Below are positions 21,001-29,892 of a stretch of 64,000 nucleotides of DNA, piece by piece. Numbering within the stretch: the first letter of the stretch is position 1; each line of letters starts with the position of its first letter. A model generated the notes under the pieces. That model saw nothing but the letters and a program-made list of their open reading frames with translations. It searched no databases and was not told where the DNA came from. The position numbers and the translations under genes are program-made. Origin of the DNA: Bog-473 sp963777485. Lineage in GTDB: Bacteria > Actinomycetota > Acidimicrobiia > Acidimicrobiales > RAAP-2. The stretch lies in contig CAVZQP010000002.1 of assembly GCA_963777485.1 (NCBI GenBank), positions 496,001-560,000 of the forward strand, written 5' to 3'.

Positions 21001-22032
21001 CGCAACGGGCAGTCCTGGCACGAGGAGCCGGCGACGAGCCAGCGGCGCTCCGGACGTGCCCGCCAGCTGAACTCGGAGCCGGCCGAGGTTTTCGTGAAGA
21101 TTTGGAAGACGCTCCTCAAGCTCAGACAAATCTGGAAGGCAGAGGCGTGCCTCCCAACCGCCCTCCACGAGTTTGAGGACGATCCAGGGGTCGGTGGCCC
21201 GCGGCAATCGAGATCGGTCTCCCGCCGCCGTCCCGGTGCTTTGCTCTCGCTGAGGTGGTCTGAAACCGCGCGTGCGGACTTGGTTTGCACTCGACTTTGT
21301 GTCGCGTAACCACATGCGGGCCTGTCGGTGGACCGACAGCGACTGCACAATCCTTTCCAGGGTCGAGCTCAAGAGGTACGGCGACTCTTCGTTTTCTGGA
21401 GCCAGCAGCGCTGCTGCGACCTGTCCGAGAAGCTCGGTATTCTGAGCGAAATACTGAAAACGTGCTGAGTAGCGACCCGAACGAGCCGATAGGCGAACCC
21501 CAAGTGCCGAAGGGTCGGCAAGCAGGTCGGCGGTAAGCGCCCTTCGGTATTCGAAGATGAGCTGAACCAGCTGCTGTTGCAGGTCCGTCGGCAAGACAGC
21601 ATGGGTAATCGGCCAGCAGATGATCGTGAAGTGATCGGCCCACCGCCCAGAGGGCCTCGCGCCACCAAACTTGGCTGCGAATTGCTGGAAGATGGTCCGA
21701 ATAAATCCGCGGCTATCGAGTGCGGCCCAGCCCGGTGTCTGAGCACCGAAGGTTTGCCAGTACTCATCGCCGCAGTACTCGTAGCCGACCTCCGCCGCGT
21801 AGACGACGAAAGGCAACGTCGCCGTCGAGGGAAGATGTCGCCGCTTGACAGCCTCGCGGACGGTTGGGCGTAGCAGGGCCAGTTCGGTCTCCTCCAGGCC
21901 ATGCTCAAGAGCGAAGACCGGGACACCAGCTCCCAACTCGCGATCCCGGTCGTTGCGTAGCGCGAGGAAGTGCGTCTCCAGGCGCTGGTGGAGGACACTG
22001 AGCCCTGAAGTGCTGCCGTCGACGCCGGTCAT
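18058..22032 (-). CDS. DruH-like giant protein of unknown function, upstream partner of druE; 5' 749 codons intact
   Basis: From ATG 22032 the frame is open for 749 codons, then continues through several indels (near 19800, 19560, 19150, 18700 and 18480) to TGA 18058, about 1,325 aa in total. No catalytic motif was recognised. The N-terminal third is helical and aromatic-rich (YEYCGDEYWQTFGAQTPGW, HFTIICWPITHAVLP). The middle and C-terminal parts look like beta-sandwich repeats (DVQVALLPEEVDTVVASGS). Identification rests on size and arrangement: in Druantia type III a very large orphan protein, DruH, directly precedes druE. I could not align it, so 'DruH-like' is inference. The 4-nt overlap with druE indicates coupled translation and probably a fixed stoichiometry. 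Confidence 0.6.
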
Positions 22033-22596
22033 GGGTGCCCTACCGCCCTACTGCCCTCACGCCCGAAAAGGTAGCTGGAGCATGCCTCAGGCCCTAATAC
22101 GCGACCGGCCGCAGGCGAAGCGTGCCGAAACAGCCGATGATCTAGCCCCTCGCGACAGCCGAATTACCACTCGACCGGTTCGCAGCCCCATCAGGGTTGC
22201 GTTGCTCCAAGGACGAACAAGATCGAGGCCTTCGCAAAGCCTGTGAACTAGTCACACACTTGCACTGCAGTGCGGAGGCCGCCTCGACCCACCGCCGGGC
22301 CCGCTCTGGAGTGGCCGAAGCCGCGCCGGCGAAAGGCCTACGGCACATCCAAGCCGGCCTTGAGGGGCCGGCCACATCCATTGTGTCCGTGGGATCTTCC
22401 CGAGCCGTCAAGGCGCGGCGCCCGACAGGTCGGACGCCTCGGCTGCACCGGCCTTGACCGCTCTGCCACTTGCCGTTTGGGACGGTCCTCACATGCCCGC
22501 CATGGCGCCGTGACCAGGGATGTGGACATGTATGTGGACATTGCCGTGGACATCCACAGCGTCGAAATGCACGGACGTCGAGGCGACCAGCCGGTC
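22033..22596. other. Gene-free upstream region of the druH-druE operon
   Basis: No frame here resembles a known protein or has a good ribosome-binding site on either strand. The 60 bp before ATG 22032 presumably hold the operon promoter, but no clear -35/-10 pair is visible. A minus-strand box-A-like string (TGGCAGAGCGG near 22460) lacks a matching T-arm and is not a tRNA. Confidence 0.5.
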
Positions 22597-22826
22597 TCAT
22601 ATCGCGTCCCTGGTCGGATCGTCGGAGCGCTCCGGCTCGAGAATAGCCAGCAGGGCAACCTTGGGGACCAGGCGGCGGTGGCCGAGCCGGATAACCGGGA
22701 ACTCGCCCCGGGCGACCAACTCGTAGGCGAAGGCGCGTGAGATGCCGAGAGCTCACCTGCTTCGGCCACGGTGTAGGCGAGGCGATCCTCGCTGGGTGCG
22801 CTCAAGGTCTCGATGTGCGTGTTCAT
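22597..22826 (-). CDS. Excisionase/MerR-like helix-turn-helix protein, one frameshift
   Basis: A small DNA-binding protein of about 76 aa. ATG 22826 has a strong GGGAGGATGACC ribosome-binding site. It reads MNTHIETLSAPSEDRLAYTVAEAGEL, and after restoring one deleted base near 22748 continues GISRAFAYELVARGEFPVIRLG and RRLVPKVALLAILE, ending at TGA 22597. This is the winged-HTH layout of HTH_17/Xis proteins (recognition helix, then the VxxxGxxPxxRLGxR wing). It is the second such gene in the island, the other being at 36493-36768. It could be a directionality factor of a second nested element or a small transcription regulator. The single frame break matches the error pattern around it. Confidence 0.75.
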
Positions 22827-23612
22827 GGTCATCCTCCCGCTCGGCAAGGAAATTCGGTTCCTACCTAGATAGGGACAGCGAGCAGGACGCAACCGAACAA
22901 CATCGAGGTCGGAACCACCAAGAGCAACGTCCAAACAGCCAGATTCGTGACAGGTGATCGCGAACCCAATGAGACCAGGGGAGACGTATTGGGACGGAGC
23001 GGGATCCGGTATCAGGAGCGAGAGGAAAGCGGTGAGCGGAAACACGCTGGACCAAGGACGCTTGACCCCAACCGAATTTCGAGACCCCAGAGGCAAAATG
23101 TCAGAGGATTTCTCTACATGTCTCAAGCCGCCCTTGCCTCGGCCGGCGGCTTCGCCGCCGGCTCGGCGGGCGAAAAAAGGGGTCCAGCCTGATCGTGCCC
23201 CAGGGACGCAGCCGCGGGTCATCTACCCGTACATCACAGGAGTAATCAGGAGACTTGAAGCTACTGGAGATCGTATTGGCGGTAACCACCTTCACCACTA
23301 CGCAGGATTGGGGAGCCCATAGTCTTCGCCGACAGAGCTCAGGGTGTTCTTCGATGCAACTGCTTTGTGACAAGGAGAAGATCCGAGCCGTTCCGCTAAA
23401 TTCAATCGAGCCAAAGACACTCGCCATCGGACAACATGGTCGGCCACGGTATCGAAATTCAATTCAACTGCGTCTAGAATTCCTCGTGGTCGACAGGCGT
23501 CGAACGAGAGAGGGAGCGCCAACAGTGGTCCGCTGAGGTGTGTCTCGGATTAGCAATAGGCGATTGTGGCGCCACTCGCCGGCTAGTGCCCAGGGAGTGT
23601 TCTGTGGACGGG
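22827..23612. other. About 790 bp without a supportable gene
   Basis: Several short frames exist on both strands (for example 23298-23522 minus, 74 codons), but none shows a motif or ribosome-binding site. The stretch contains a strong GC hairpin (23142-23162) and the leader of the eIF2B-like gene. It separates the excisionase-like gene from plus-strand cargo and may be a junction between modules. Confidence 0.45.
23142..23162. repeat. Perfect 9-bp hairpin with TTC loop
   Basis: GCCGGCGGC-TTC-GCCGCCGGC forms a very stable stem-loop. There is no T-run immediately after it on either strand (plus strand continues TCGGCGGGCGAAAAAA), so it is not a classical intrinsic terminator. It could terminate without a U-tract, as some high-GC terminators do, or be a protein-binding or structural element. 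Confidence 0.5.
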
Positions 23613-24561
23613 ATGACGACGAAGGAGCGAATCACCGTTCCGCTTAGTGTCAACCTGTTGGCAGCAGCGGCGTTCGCTGTTATGAGCGGAATCATTTCCG
23701 CAGCGTTCCATCTTCAATGGTGGACTCCCATTGTCGTACTAGGCGCCATTCTTTTTGCGCTAGCCCTGTTTGCCCTTCCCGGACTCCGGAGACGGGTTCT
23801 GGCTCTGCGAGTACTAAAGGAGGTGTCCTCTTCTCGCTGTGGAGATCTGTTTTTGCAGTATGCGTCTTCTATCTGCAGAGATGAATCCAGTTGGCGTGAA
23901 GCAAAGGAATCACTTCAAGAGTTGTGTAATGCACGAAAGTATCCAAACCAACGATTCTTGCGTGACCTCGAGTCGCAATGTGATAGCTCGTCGGCAGAGC
24001 CCAACCTGGTTATTCAGGAGATCGTGGCGTCTAAGCAGCGTGTTCGTGCAGCGACCGTTGAAGCCGTCAGCGACTATCTCCATACTGTTGATGCTCGCGA
24101 TCAAATCGTGCTGTATGGGTACAGCAGTGTTATCTGACGCGATTGCACAGTCAGCCCGCTCCCTCCCTTCGACAGTGTTCCTCATCGAGGACCTCCAATA
24201 TGGAGTTGATGGCAGCTTACGAGAACATCTTCTAGCTAAAGCTCATCTTGAAGAAGCTGCATTGCAACCGAGACTTGTCAAGTTTGAACAAATTGCTGCT
24301 CTTCGCTCGGCAACTCCCACTTCATTCATGATTCGGCTGGGAACAGCATTCCACTGGTACAAAACCGCCATTTGATCGTTTTATTGGGTTGCGAAGCCAT
24401 CAAGCAGGGACGGCGGCATCTTGATTCCGTCGAAGGTCCGAGGACAGCCATCAGAGACAGCGAAGTTCGTCGAAGTGTTTCGGCAATCCACTGAACACAT
24501 AAGCAGTGGGTTGGAAGTCCCGACATAAATCGCGATCGTCGGAGAGAGCTTCAAATTCTGA
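23613..24561 (+). pseudogene. Membrane-anchored eIF2B/ribose-1,5-bisphosphate isomerase-like protein, frameshifted
   Basis: ATG 23613 starts a protein of about 315 aa. Two hydrophobic helices come first (VNLLAAAAFAVMSGIISAA and TPIVVLGAILFALALFAL), then an eIF2B-alpha-like Rossmann domain: DQIVLYGYSSVL, VFLIEDLQYG, REHLLAKAHLEEAALQPRLVKFEQI, LIVLLGCEAI, GGILIPSKVRGQ and a final IAIVGESFKF before TGA 24561. Breaks occur near 24130, 24310 and 24410, and there is an in-frame TAA (24526-24528) where the family would be expected to read through. Relatives isomerise phosphorylated sugars (methylthioribose-1-phosphate, ribose-1,5-bisphosphate) or act as regulatory subunits. An N-terminal membrane anchor is unusual. 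It precedes a HAD hydrolase and an acetyltransferase on the same strand. Confidence 0.6.
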
Positions 24562-24634
24562 AGAAATATCAAGAGAGTCATTGGAAGCTCACGCTCCAGT
24601 TAAGGAGTCGACGGCTAGGCAGCTTGGATACGTC

Positions 24635-25479
24635 ATGGGTCTTAGGAATATCCCGAAAGGCCAGAAGATCTCTTTGGTCAAGCTCGCTTCTACAGACATC
24701 GACTCAATCATCGATGATCTTGGGCAACACAGCACGTACGAAATGATTGATATGGATCAGTCACTTCGGCACTGGCGAATGCTGATTTCAGAAAGTCGCG
24801 GATCTCGAGGCGCACAGGACAATGTCAGCGACTGCCGAGCCGTCATATTCGACTTGAATGGCGTGCTTCTCGACGATGAATCTGTTCATTTTCAGGCCTT
24901 TGTAGATCTGGTGCACGAATTCGAGAAGTTCGCTCTCCTATGACGAGTATCTCAGATTCTGTTCCGGGCGAACTGATCGTGAGGGGTTGCAACAGCTCAA
25001 GTGGCACAAGCACATCGATGAATCGCTGGAGTCCTTGTTAGCTCGCAAACGAGACGCCTACTTGCGTCACTTTGGGACTATGGAGAGTCACATCTATTCA
25101 TACACGCCAACCTACGTTCGCGAGTTGTGTTCCAACGGCAAGGCGTGCTACTTGGTTACGAGCTCCGACACGATGGCAGTTCATCTGTTTCTTGCGGCGT
25201 CAGGTTTAGAAGATGAATTTCCGCCCCATCGACGGTTCACTGAAGTAGACGCGGCCACCCGATCGAATGTATACCGGTCCATAATCGAAGACGGCGCAAT
25301 TGTCGCCCCGTCAGCTCGTTCTCTTTGACGATTCACCGACCAACTTGAGGGAGGCGGGGGATATCGGTTTGCGGACTATCGGATTGATGACAACGCGTAA
25401 CCGAGAACAAATCGACGCCAGCTCCGACGTTGCGATCGAATCAATCAATTCGCTGGCTGCGATCCACAGCGCTCAGTGA
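24635..25479 (+). pseudogene. HAD-superfamily hydrolase-like protein, frameshifted
   Basis: About 280 aa when read through breaks near 24940 and 25315. An N-terminal ~65-residue segment (MGLRNIPKGQKISLVKLAS) precedes the HAD core. Motif I reads AVIFDLNGVLLDDES, where the usual second Asp of DxD is Asn; the first Asp nucleophile is present. A helical cap follows, then motif II region CYLVTSSDTMAVHLFL and motif IV LFDDSPTNLREA. Classical phosphatases use DxD, so the Asn may alter or abolish phosphatase activity. The stop overlaps the next start as TGATG (25477-25481), so it is coupled to the acetyltransferase. The start upstream of 24635 is uncertain. Confidence 0.6.
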
Positions 25480-25974
25480 TGGAAGCCATTGAAGATTTCT
25501 GGATGATACGGCGGACACTTGCCCACGTCCACGAGGAGCAGATCCCCGACGTGACGCTGCGTATGTGGCAGTGGGGAATAATCGGCTTGGCTACACATTC
25601 ACGAACTGGCCGACTCTCTGAACGTTTTCAGCGAAGGCACCTTTGAAAACCAATTCGGATCCGATCCCAGAGTCCTCCAACAGCGGCAGGTGTACTCAGT
25701 GGCTGATGGAAATCTCCCCATCGGGACTGCTACCGCGTGGTATCCCGAGGAGGATATAGATCCAGCATTGGGCGCATTCACTCGGTCGCCGTAATTCCAT
25801 CCTGGCAACATCATGGTGTCGGCCACGCTCTAGTGTCGCACGCGCTGGACGAGGTTAGCCCGATTGGGTTACTCCGCCGCATACCTGAGTACCTCACACC
25901 TTCGAATGTCTGCGATTAGCTTGTACGAAAGTCTGGGGTTTGAACCGGTGACCCGGTCGGACCTTATGAAGTAG
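25479..25974 (+). pseudogene. GNAT-family N-acetyltransferase-like protein, frameshifted
   Basis: The reconstructed protein is about 165 aa from ATG 25479, which overlaps the HAD stop. The acetyl-CoA-binding region is clear: GRIHSVAVIPSWQHHGVGHALV corresponds to GNAT motif A (the Q/R-x-x-G-x-G/A loop, here QHHGVGHA). After a frame change near 25860 the C-terminal ISLYESLGFEPVTRSDLM is the typical motif-B ending. Upstream parts (TFENQFGSDPRVLQQRQVYS) come from other frames. At least three indels are needed. The substrate is unknown. The coupling to HAD and eIF2B-like genes suggests one pathway, possibly modification of a phosphosugar or nucleotide. Confidence 0.6.
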
Positions 25975-26293
25975 AACAACTAGCGATGTCGCGATCGGAA
26001 CGTTCGTGCTTTGTGTCGTACGTCGGTGATTGGTCGTGCACCCCTCGGAGCGGTGTGCTTACCGACAGATGGCGAGTGACGAGGTTTCTTGATCTTCGCC
26101 AATGCCCGCATGAGGCTACTTTTGGCTCATCGAGCGAGCAGGGAAACAAGAAAGTCCTGCCACATCTTCGGAGGGCGCCCTGCACCCAGCGTTCGTCCCA
26201 GTCCGCTCTTACGAGATTCCGGCTAGTGCCGATCCAGACGCTTCTAGTGGGGATCGCGCTGGCGACTTATTCGAACCTGCTCACTCGAAATGT
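25975..26293. other. Unassigned region downstream of the acetyltransferase
   Basis: A plus-strand frame of 104 codons (25986-26300) starts at an ATG 9 bp after the GNAT stop, but it has no recognisable motif. A second frame carries a plausible coding stretch (HPAFVPVRSYEIPASADPD). A frameshifted fourth gene of the preceding operon is possible but cannot be supported. Confidence 0.3.
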
Positions 26294-26885
26294 TCAGTAG
26301 TCGAGCGGATTGGTCTTCGCTGCAAGCGCCATCTTTCGTCGCTTTAACAACCTGATGAAGTCGTCGGTGGAGGTCAAGCGCTCAAGATCGTCGAGAGTAA
26401 CAGGAGATTCCGTAACCTTCGCGATTTGCTGCCCACAATACGGATTGACCATTCCGTTCAGGGGAGGTAGATCCAGTGACGCCGTTTGCAGCCACCAAAA
26501 TCCCAGTTTGCACACGACCCTGCATGAGCTTCCAGGCCATCCACGCAATTTCCGCAGAGCCGACCTTTCCAGACCAATTCTTGCACTCGACGATGATGCA
26601 GTCACCGAGCGATGGGAGTAAGCCAGGTGGTGCTTCTCGTTCCACACGAGTAGATAAGTTCTGGCTACCATCTTGAGACCAGATGTGCGGCTCAGCAATG
26701 CTGAATCCTGGTACGTGAGCAAGAAGCCATACCAGAAGACTCTCGAGCACTGTTCCCTTTTCAATGTCAGAGGCTTGCCGACAATCCTTGGTGCGCTGGG
26801 CCAGGAGTTTGATATCTAGTTCCACACTCCAGGTCGTCTCATTACCAACCGGATAGACAGATTCTCCCGCCGGAAGATCCGTCAT
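26294..26885 (-). pseudogene. Mrr-like restriction endonuclease (PD-(D/E)XK), frameshifted
   Basis: ATG 26885 overlaps the stop of the TIR-like gene as ATGA, so the two are translationally coupled. The reconstructed ~195-aa protein has GTVLESLLVWLLAHVPGF (typical helix before the core), then GDCIIVECKNWSGKVGSAEI with the E-x-K catalytic motif of the Mrr_cat fold and WMAWKLMQGRVQTGILVAANG. It ends DDFIRLLKRRKMALAA and TGA 26294. Breaks near 26480 and 26400 disrupt the frame. Such nucleases cleave modified or foreign DNA. Coupling to a TIR-like sensor suggests an abortive-infection or DNA-degrading module. The catalytic Asp upstream is less certain. Confidence 0.65.
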
Positions 26886-27725
26886 AATGGTGTCACCTGA
26901 ATACCGTCACGAAGTCGAAGAAGCGCGCGGTTCAGATCTTCCGAGGCGACGACAGCGTTTGCTAAGTCCGCGAATCGAACGATCAATACGGACTTGCCGT
27001 CCAGTCCAACCCACCGGCGAGTTGCGTCGGTAAGGTCGTCACGGAGTGAACCGCGAGGAGTGTACGAGCACCCGACTCCGTCAACGTCCGGAGCAGGCAG
27101 CTCGGAGTGCGTCGAGTGAAATAGGTCTGGCTAGAACCTCAACTGGTAGGGGTAGGCCAAAGTCTTCTGCAAGTGCGTCATACCAAACGACCAAATCTGG
27201 CTCAGGGAGCGTGGTGTCTTGATCATGACTACGTCTTGAGACAAGAACCTCTGCACCAGCGTGTCTAAATAGTTCGGCGACCGCATTCTCAGAGGCGACG
27301 TCTTCCGTCTGGGTTTGCAAGCTGGAGGGCCGATCTTCGTGTTCTGGCTGCGGTGTCGTGGAGGTGACGAGCTGTGCGACAAGCTCTCCGAGCTGATTGC
27401 GCGGAGCGTTCAGGAACGTCGCCAAATCTGGCGACAAGGAGAGTGGGTTATCGGTGACAACGACGACAGGGATGCCCGCAGCGATAGCTATTTGTGTTTC
27501 GAACATTGTGTATGGACTCTCGTCATACGCCACAGCGACCAACGCATCAGAATTCGCAATCGCATCCACTATCACGTCACGAATGGCTGCACCCGGGGAG
27601 ATACTCGAGCCATCTTCAACCAAGAATCCACCAAGGGTGAGTGCTCGTCGGATGTCAGTGACGTCGTCGTCGTGCCGGCGGAAAAGGAACACACGCCTTC
27701 GGTGCGGCGGAGCCGTATAGCTCAT
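26882..27725 (-). CDS. TIR-like domain protein coupled to a nuclease, one frameshift
   Basis: About 280 aa from ATG 27725. The N-terminal ~110 residues look TIR/SEFIR-like: RRVFLFRRHDDDVTDIRRAL, then GFLVEDGSSISPGAAIRDV, IANSDALVAVAYDESPYT and a glutamate in MFETQIAIAAGIPVVVV where TIR NADases carry the catalytic Glu. A linker leads to a second domain (NAVAELFRHAGAEVLVSRR, PEPDLVVWYD, LPLPVEVLA) reminiscent of a degenerate nuclease fold. A stop at 27081 results from one extra C. Without it the frame runs on through LDGKSVLIVRFADLANAVVA to TGA 26882. By analogy with TIR defence proteins it may hydrolyse NAD+ or bind a nucleotide signal and license the partner nuclease; this is inference. Confidence 0.55.
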
Positions 27726-28165
27726 GTAGAAGTTTTACCGCAGATGGGTATTTGCAGCGACTGGCCAAGATACGGCTGGCTGCGAGGGCGTTTATCTGGG
27801 TGGTTAGCTGGTCACTGCCACATGCTTCGCCAGAGATCTGTGAGTTGGGATCAGACAACCCTGATCGAGACGATGGCGATCACTAGAAGGACTCCGAGGT
27901 CGATGAACCCCCCAGCCGTGGGAGGGATGCGGCTGTGCGTATCCCACGAGAATCCCACGGATTCCGGATTTGGCTTTCACCGACAGCGAACCAGTTGATC
28001 TGGCCGCGACGATTGAAAGCCCAGCTAGCATGCTGATTCAGGGCTACGGGCCGGAACTGTAAACTACGTGCAAGATTGCCGTCCTGGGTCTCATGACCTT
28101 GCTTGCTTCATCTACCGTGCGACGTTGTGACCATGGCTCCCTGCGGTGTCTGCAGCCGTCCCGTT
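27726..28165. other. Region between the TIR-like and RES genes, possibly a small membrane protein
   Basis: On the minus strand a short hydrophobic stretch GFIDLGVLLVIAIVSIRVV (about 27920-27855, ending in TGA) could be the tail of a small membrane protein begun near 28031, but this requires a frame change and no start is convincing. Nothing else is supportable. Confidence 0.3.
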
Positions 28166-29008
28166 CTATGACATCTCCGAGCCGACCTCAGTCTTTCTAG
28201 CGGCTGTTCCTCTCGTGAGATCAATAGAGCCTGCGATCTGATTGGGTTCGCGGATACCAAGTTGCCGCAAGACGTCCAAGAAATTTCCGAATCGCGGCCA
28301 TCGATGTCCATGCGCCTTCCCATAGCTAGCCCAACCCGATCAAGAAACACCGCCCAACATTCCGCGTTGATTCATTAGATGACTCACGTAACGAACTCCA
28401 TAGTTTGATGGATCATCATGGATTACGGAAGAGATCTTTTGAGTTATGACCCGAGCACCCGTTCCCGTTTGCAGAACGGTAGCAACGTCGACTTGAGGCT
28501 GTGCCTCAACGGAGGAGCGATACCGCCTCAAGATAATCAGGATGCTCGCTAGCTGATTAAGCCATGAGTGGGTAGCGGGCTCCAACACGTCGACGCATTC
28601 GCCCCCTGGGGCGTAAGAAACCTCAACGATCTCTCGGTCAGCTAGCCACGCAGCCGGGAGTTCACCAGGAGGATGTTTGAATAGCACACCGCTCCCTATT
28701 CGGATTCTGAGCTGATCGACCGTGTATTGGTGACTTCGGAACTGCTGGAGTACCTCGAAATAGCATGCAGTGCGAGTAGAGCCGATGTAGCCAACTCGGT
28801 ATTTCTTACGTGGATCGTCAAACCGGTAACCGGGGTCTGCACCCCCCAATTCGATTGCCCGACGAACCCAGGCCGCTTCTGGAACCGATGCCCCAATCTG
28901 TGATCGTCCACGGATGCTCTGCGCTCTCAGCTTCACCTTGTATGTAGTTGTGCTTGGCAGTCTCTTTTTGGCGGGAACCAAACCACCTGCCGAGAGCGGG
29001 ACCGTCAT
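28166..29008 (-). CDS. RES-domain toxin (NAD+ phosphorylase/ADP-ribosyltransferase type), C-terminus frameshifted
   Basis: Toxin of a RES/Xre (MbcTA/ParTS-type) pair; relatives degrade or use NAD+ to arrest growth. ATG 29008 overlaps the antitoxin stop (ATGA). The RES core is GYRFDDPRKKYRVGYIGSTRTACYFEVLQQF with the conserved Arg (YRF) and Glu (FEVL). The listed frame stops at 28340. Removing one G near 28365 and restoring one base near 28320 continues through CWAVFLDRVGLAMG and RWPRFGNFLDVLRQLGIREP to TAG 28166, giving about 280 aa. The key residues are 5' of the breaks, so even the truncated form could retain part of the active site. Confidence 0.75.
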
Positions 29009-29301
29009 GTTGCCTGCACGACTTCTCCCGTGCCATCAAGCATCTGGTCTAGGGCGACCAGTATCGGCCAGGCGTTGATCCGTGCAGCATCCGCGATTGC
29101 AAGCAGAGGAGACACGTCTCCCAAAATCGGATTTGACCCGAGCAGGAAGGCTTGAGCGGTCGCGTCGTCGTACGCGGCCGTGCTTGTTCGCGTCACCAGA
29201 TAAAGGAGCTGCAGCCTCTCAAGCCGCTCTGGCGAGGCTGGCGGTGCCAAAGGCCCCCAGGTCCCCATGCGCCCCCAGTCGAGGGTCTCCAGAATCGCCA
29301 T
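29005..29301 (-). CDS. Xre/MbcA/ParS-type antitoxin (toxin-binding domain)
   Basis: A 98-aa intact protein upstream of and overlapping the RES toxin, the standard order for this family. The C-terminal half FLLGSNPILGDVSPLLAIADA matches the MbcA/ParS toxin-binding domain (G-x-NP-x-LG). The N-terminal part is helical (ERLERLQLLYLVTRTSTAAY) and may replace the Xre HTH. It would neutralise the RES toxin by covering its NAD+ site and probably repress the operon. It is one of few cargo genes without an indel. Confidence 0.8.
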   Translation of the reverse strand: MAILETLDWGRMGTWGPLAPPASPERLERLQLLYLVTRTSTAAYDDATAQAFLLGSNPILGDVSPLLAIADAARINAWPILVALDQMLDGTGEVVQAT

Positions 29302-29351
29302 GAATCGACTGTTGTTTTCAGCGGTGCTTGCCTTATTCGATGGTTGAACCG

Positions 29352-29642
29352 CTAAGAATTTTCGACCAATTCTGCGGGCAGTTCTCTTCTATTTCGACGA
29401 ATCCATTCTCGACGGAAGTAATCAGTCCAGCTCAGTGCCTCACTGGCACTGTGGGTATCTACGAAATTGAGAAGTCGGTCAGTTCTCCCTGGAGTTCGAT
29501 ACCCCACGGCGAATTCGATTACGGCGGGAGTAAGCGTTTCATTCAGCCAAGCGCCTATCTTTGCAGACCGTTGCGCATCGTGCGGTACTGGGAGTTCATT
29601 CCCAAAACTAACTACCCACCGATCGAATTCATCTCGATCCAT
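29352..29642 (-). CDS. Small hypothetical protein upstream of the toxin-antitoxin pair
   Basis: An intact 96-codon frame from ATG 29642, 50 bp upstream of the antitoxin on the same strand. The product is Arg/Glu/Trp-rich and helical (FDRWVVSFGNELPVP, EALSWTDYFRREWIRRNRREL), with no signal peptide or membrane segment. It resembles no family I know. Position suggests a third member of the toxin-antitoxin transcript. Confidence 0.5.
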   Translation of the reverse strand: MDRDEFDRWVVSFGNELPVPHDAQRSAKIGAWLNETLTPAVIEFAVGYRTPGRTDRLLNFVDTHSASEALSWTDYFRREWIRRNRRELPAELVENS

Positions 29643-29892
29643 TGGAACGAAGTCTAGGGATGTCGATGACCCTCTGCTTGCTGCTCGATTCGGCTAGGCC
29701 GAACGTGAGCCGCTCGGATCAGTTGGTCTGGTCTTCGCTCAAATTTGGAGGCTCGGGGCGGGAACTGGACATCCGAAACAGAGTCGTAATGGCTCGGGCC
29801 ACGAAACCTGAAGCGAGTCCCAAACCACACGCACACCCGTCGTGCCTGCGCAATGATTCGTAGCTGCAGACGCGAAACAGGGAGGGTCCAAA

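Noticed and set aside
22420..22490. Possible tRNA on the minus strand (box A-like TGGCAGAGCGG)
   Set aside because: No T-arm GGTTCGAATCC-like sequence or acceptor pairing at the right distance.
23142..23162. GC hairpin as an intrinsic terminator
   Set aside because: No T-tract follows the stem on either strand; kept only as an inverted repeat.
22338..23222. 294-codon minus-strand frame
   Set aside because: Only its short part from ATG 22826 resembles a protein (the Xis-like N-terminus); the rest has biased composition and no motif.
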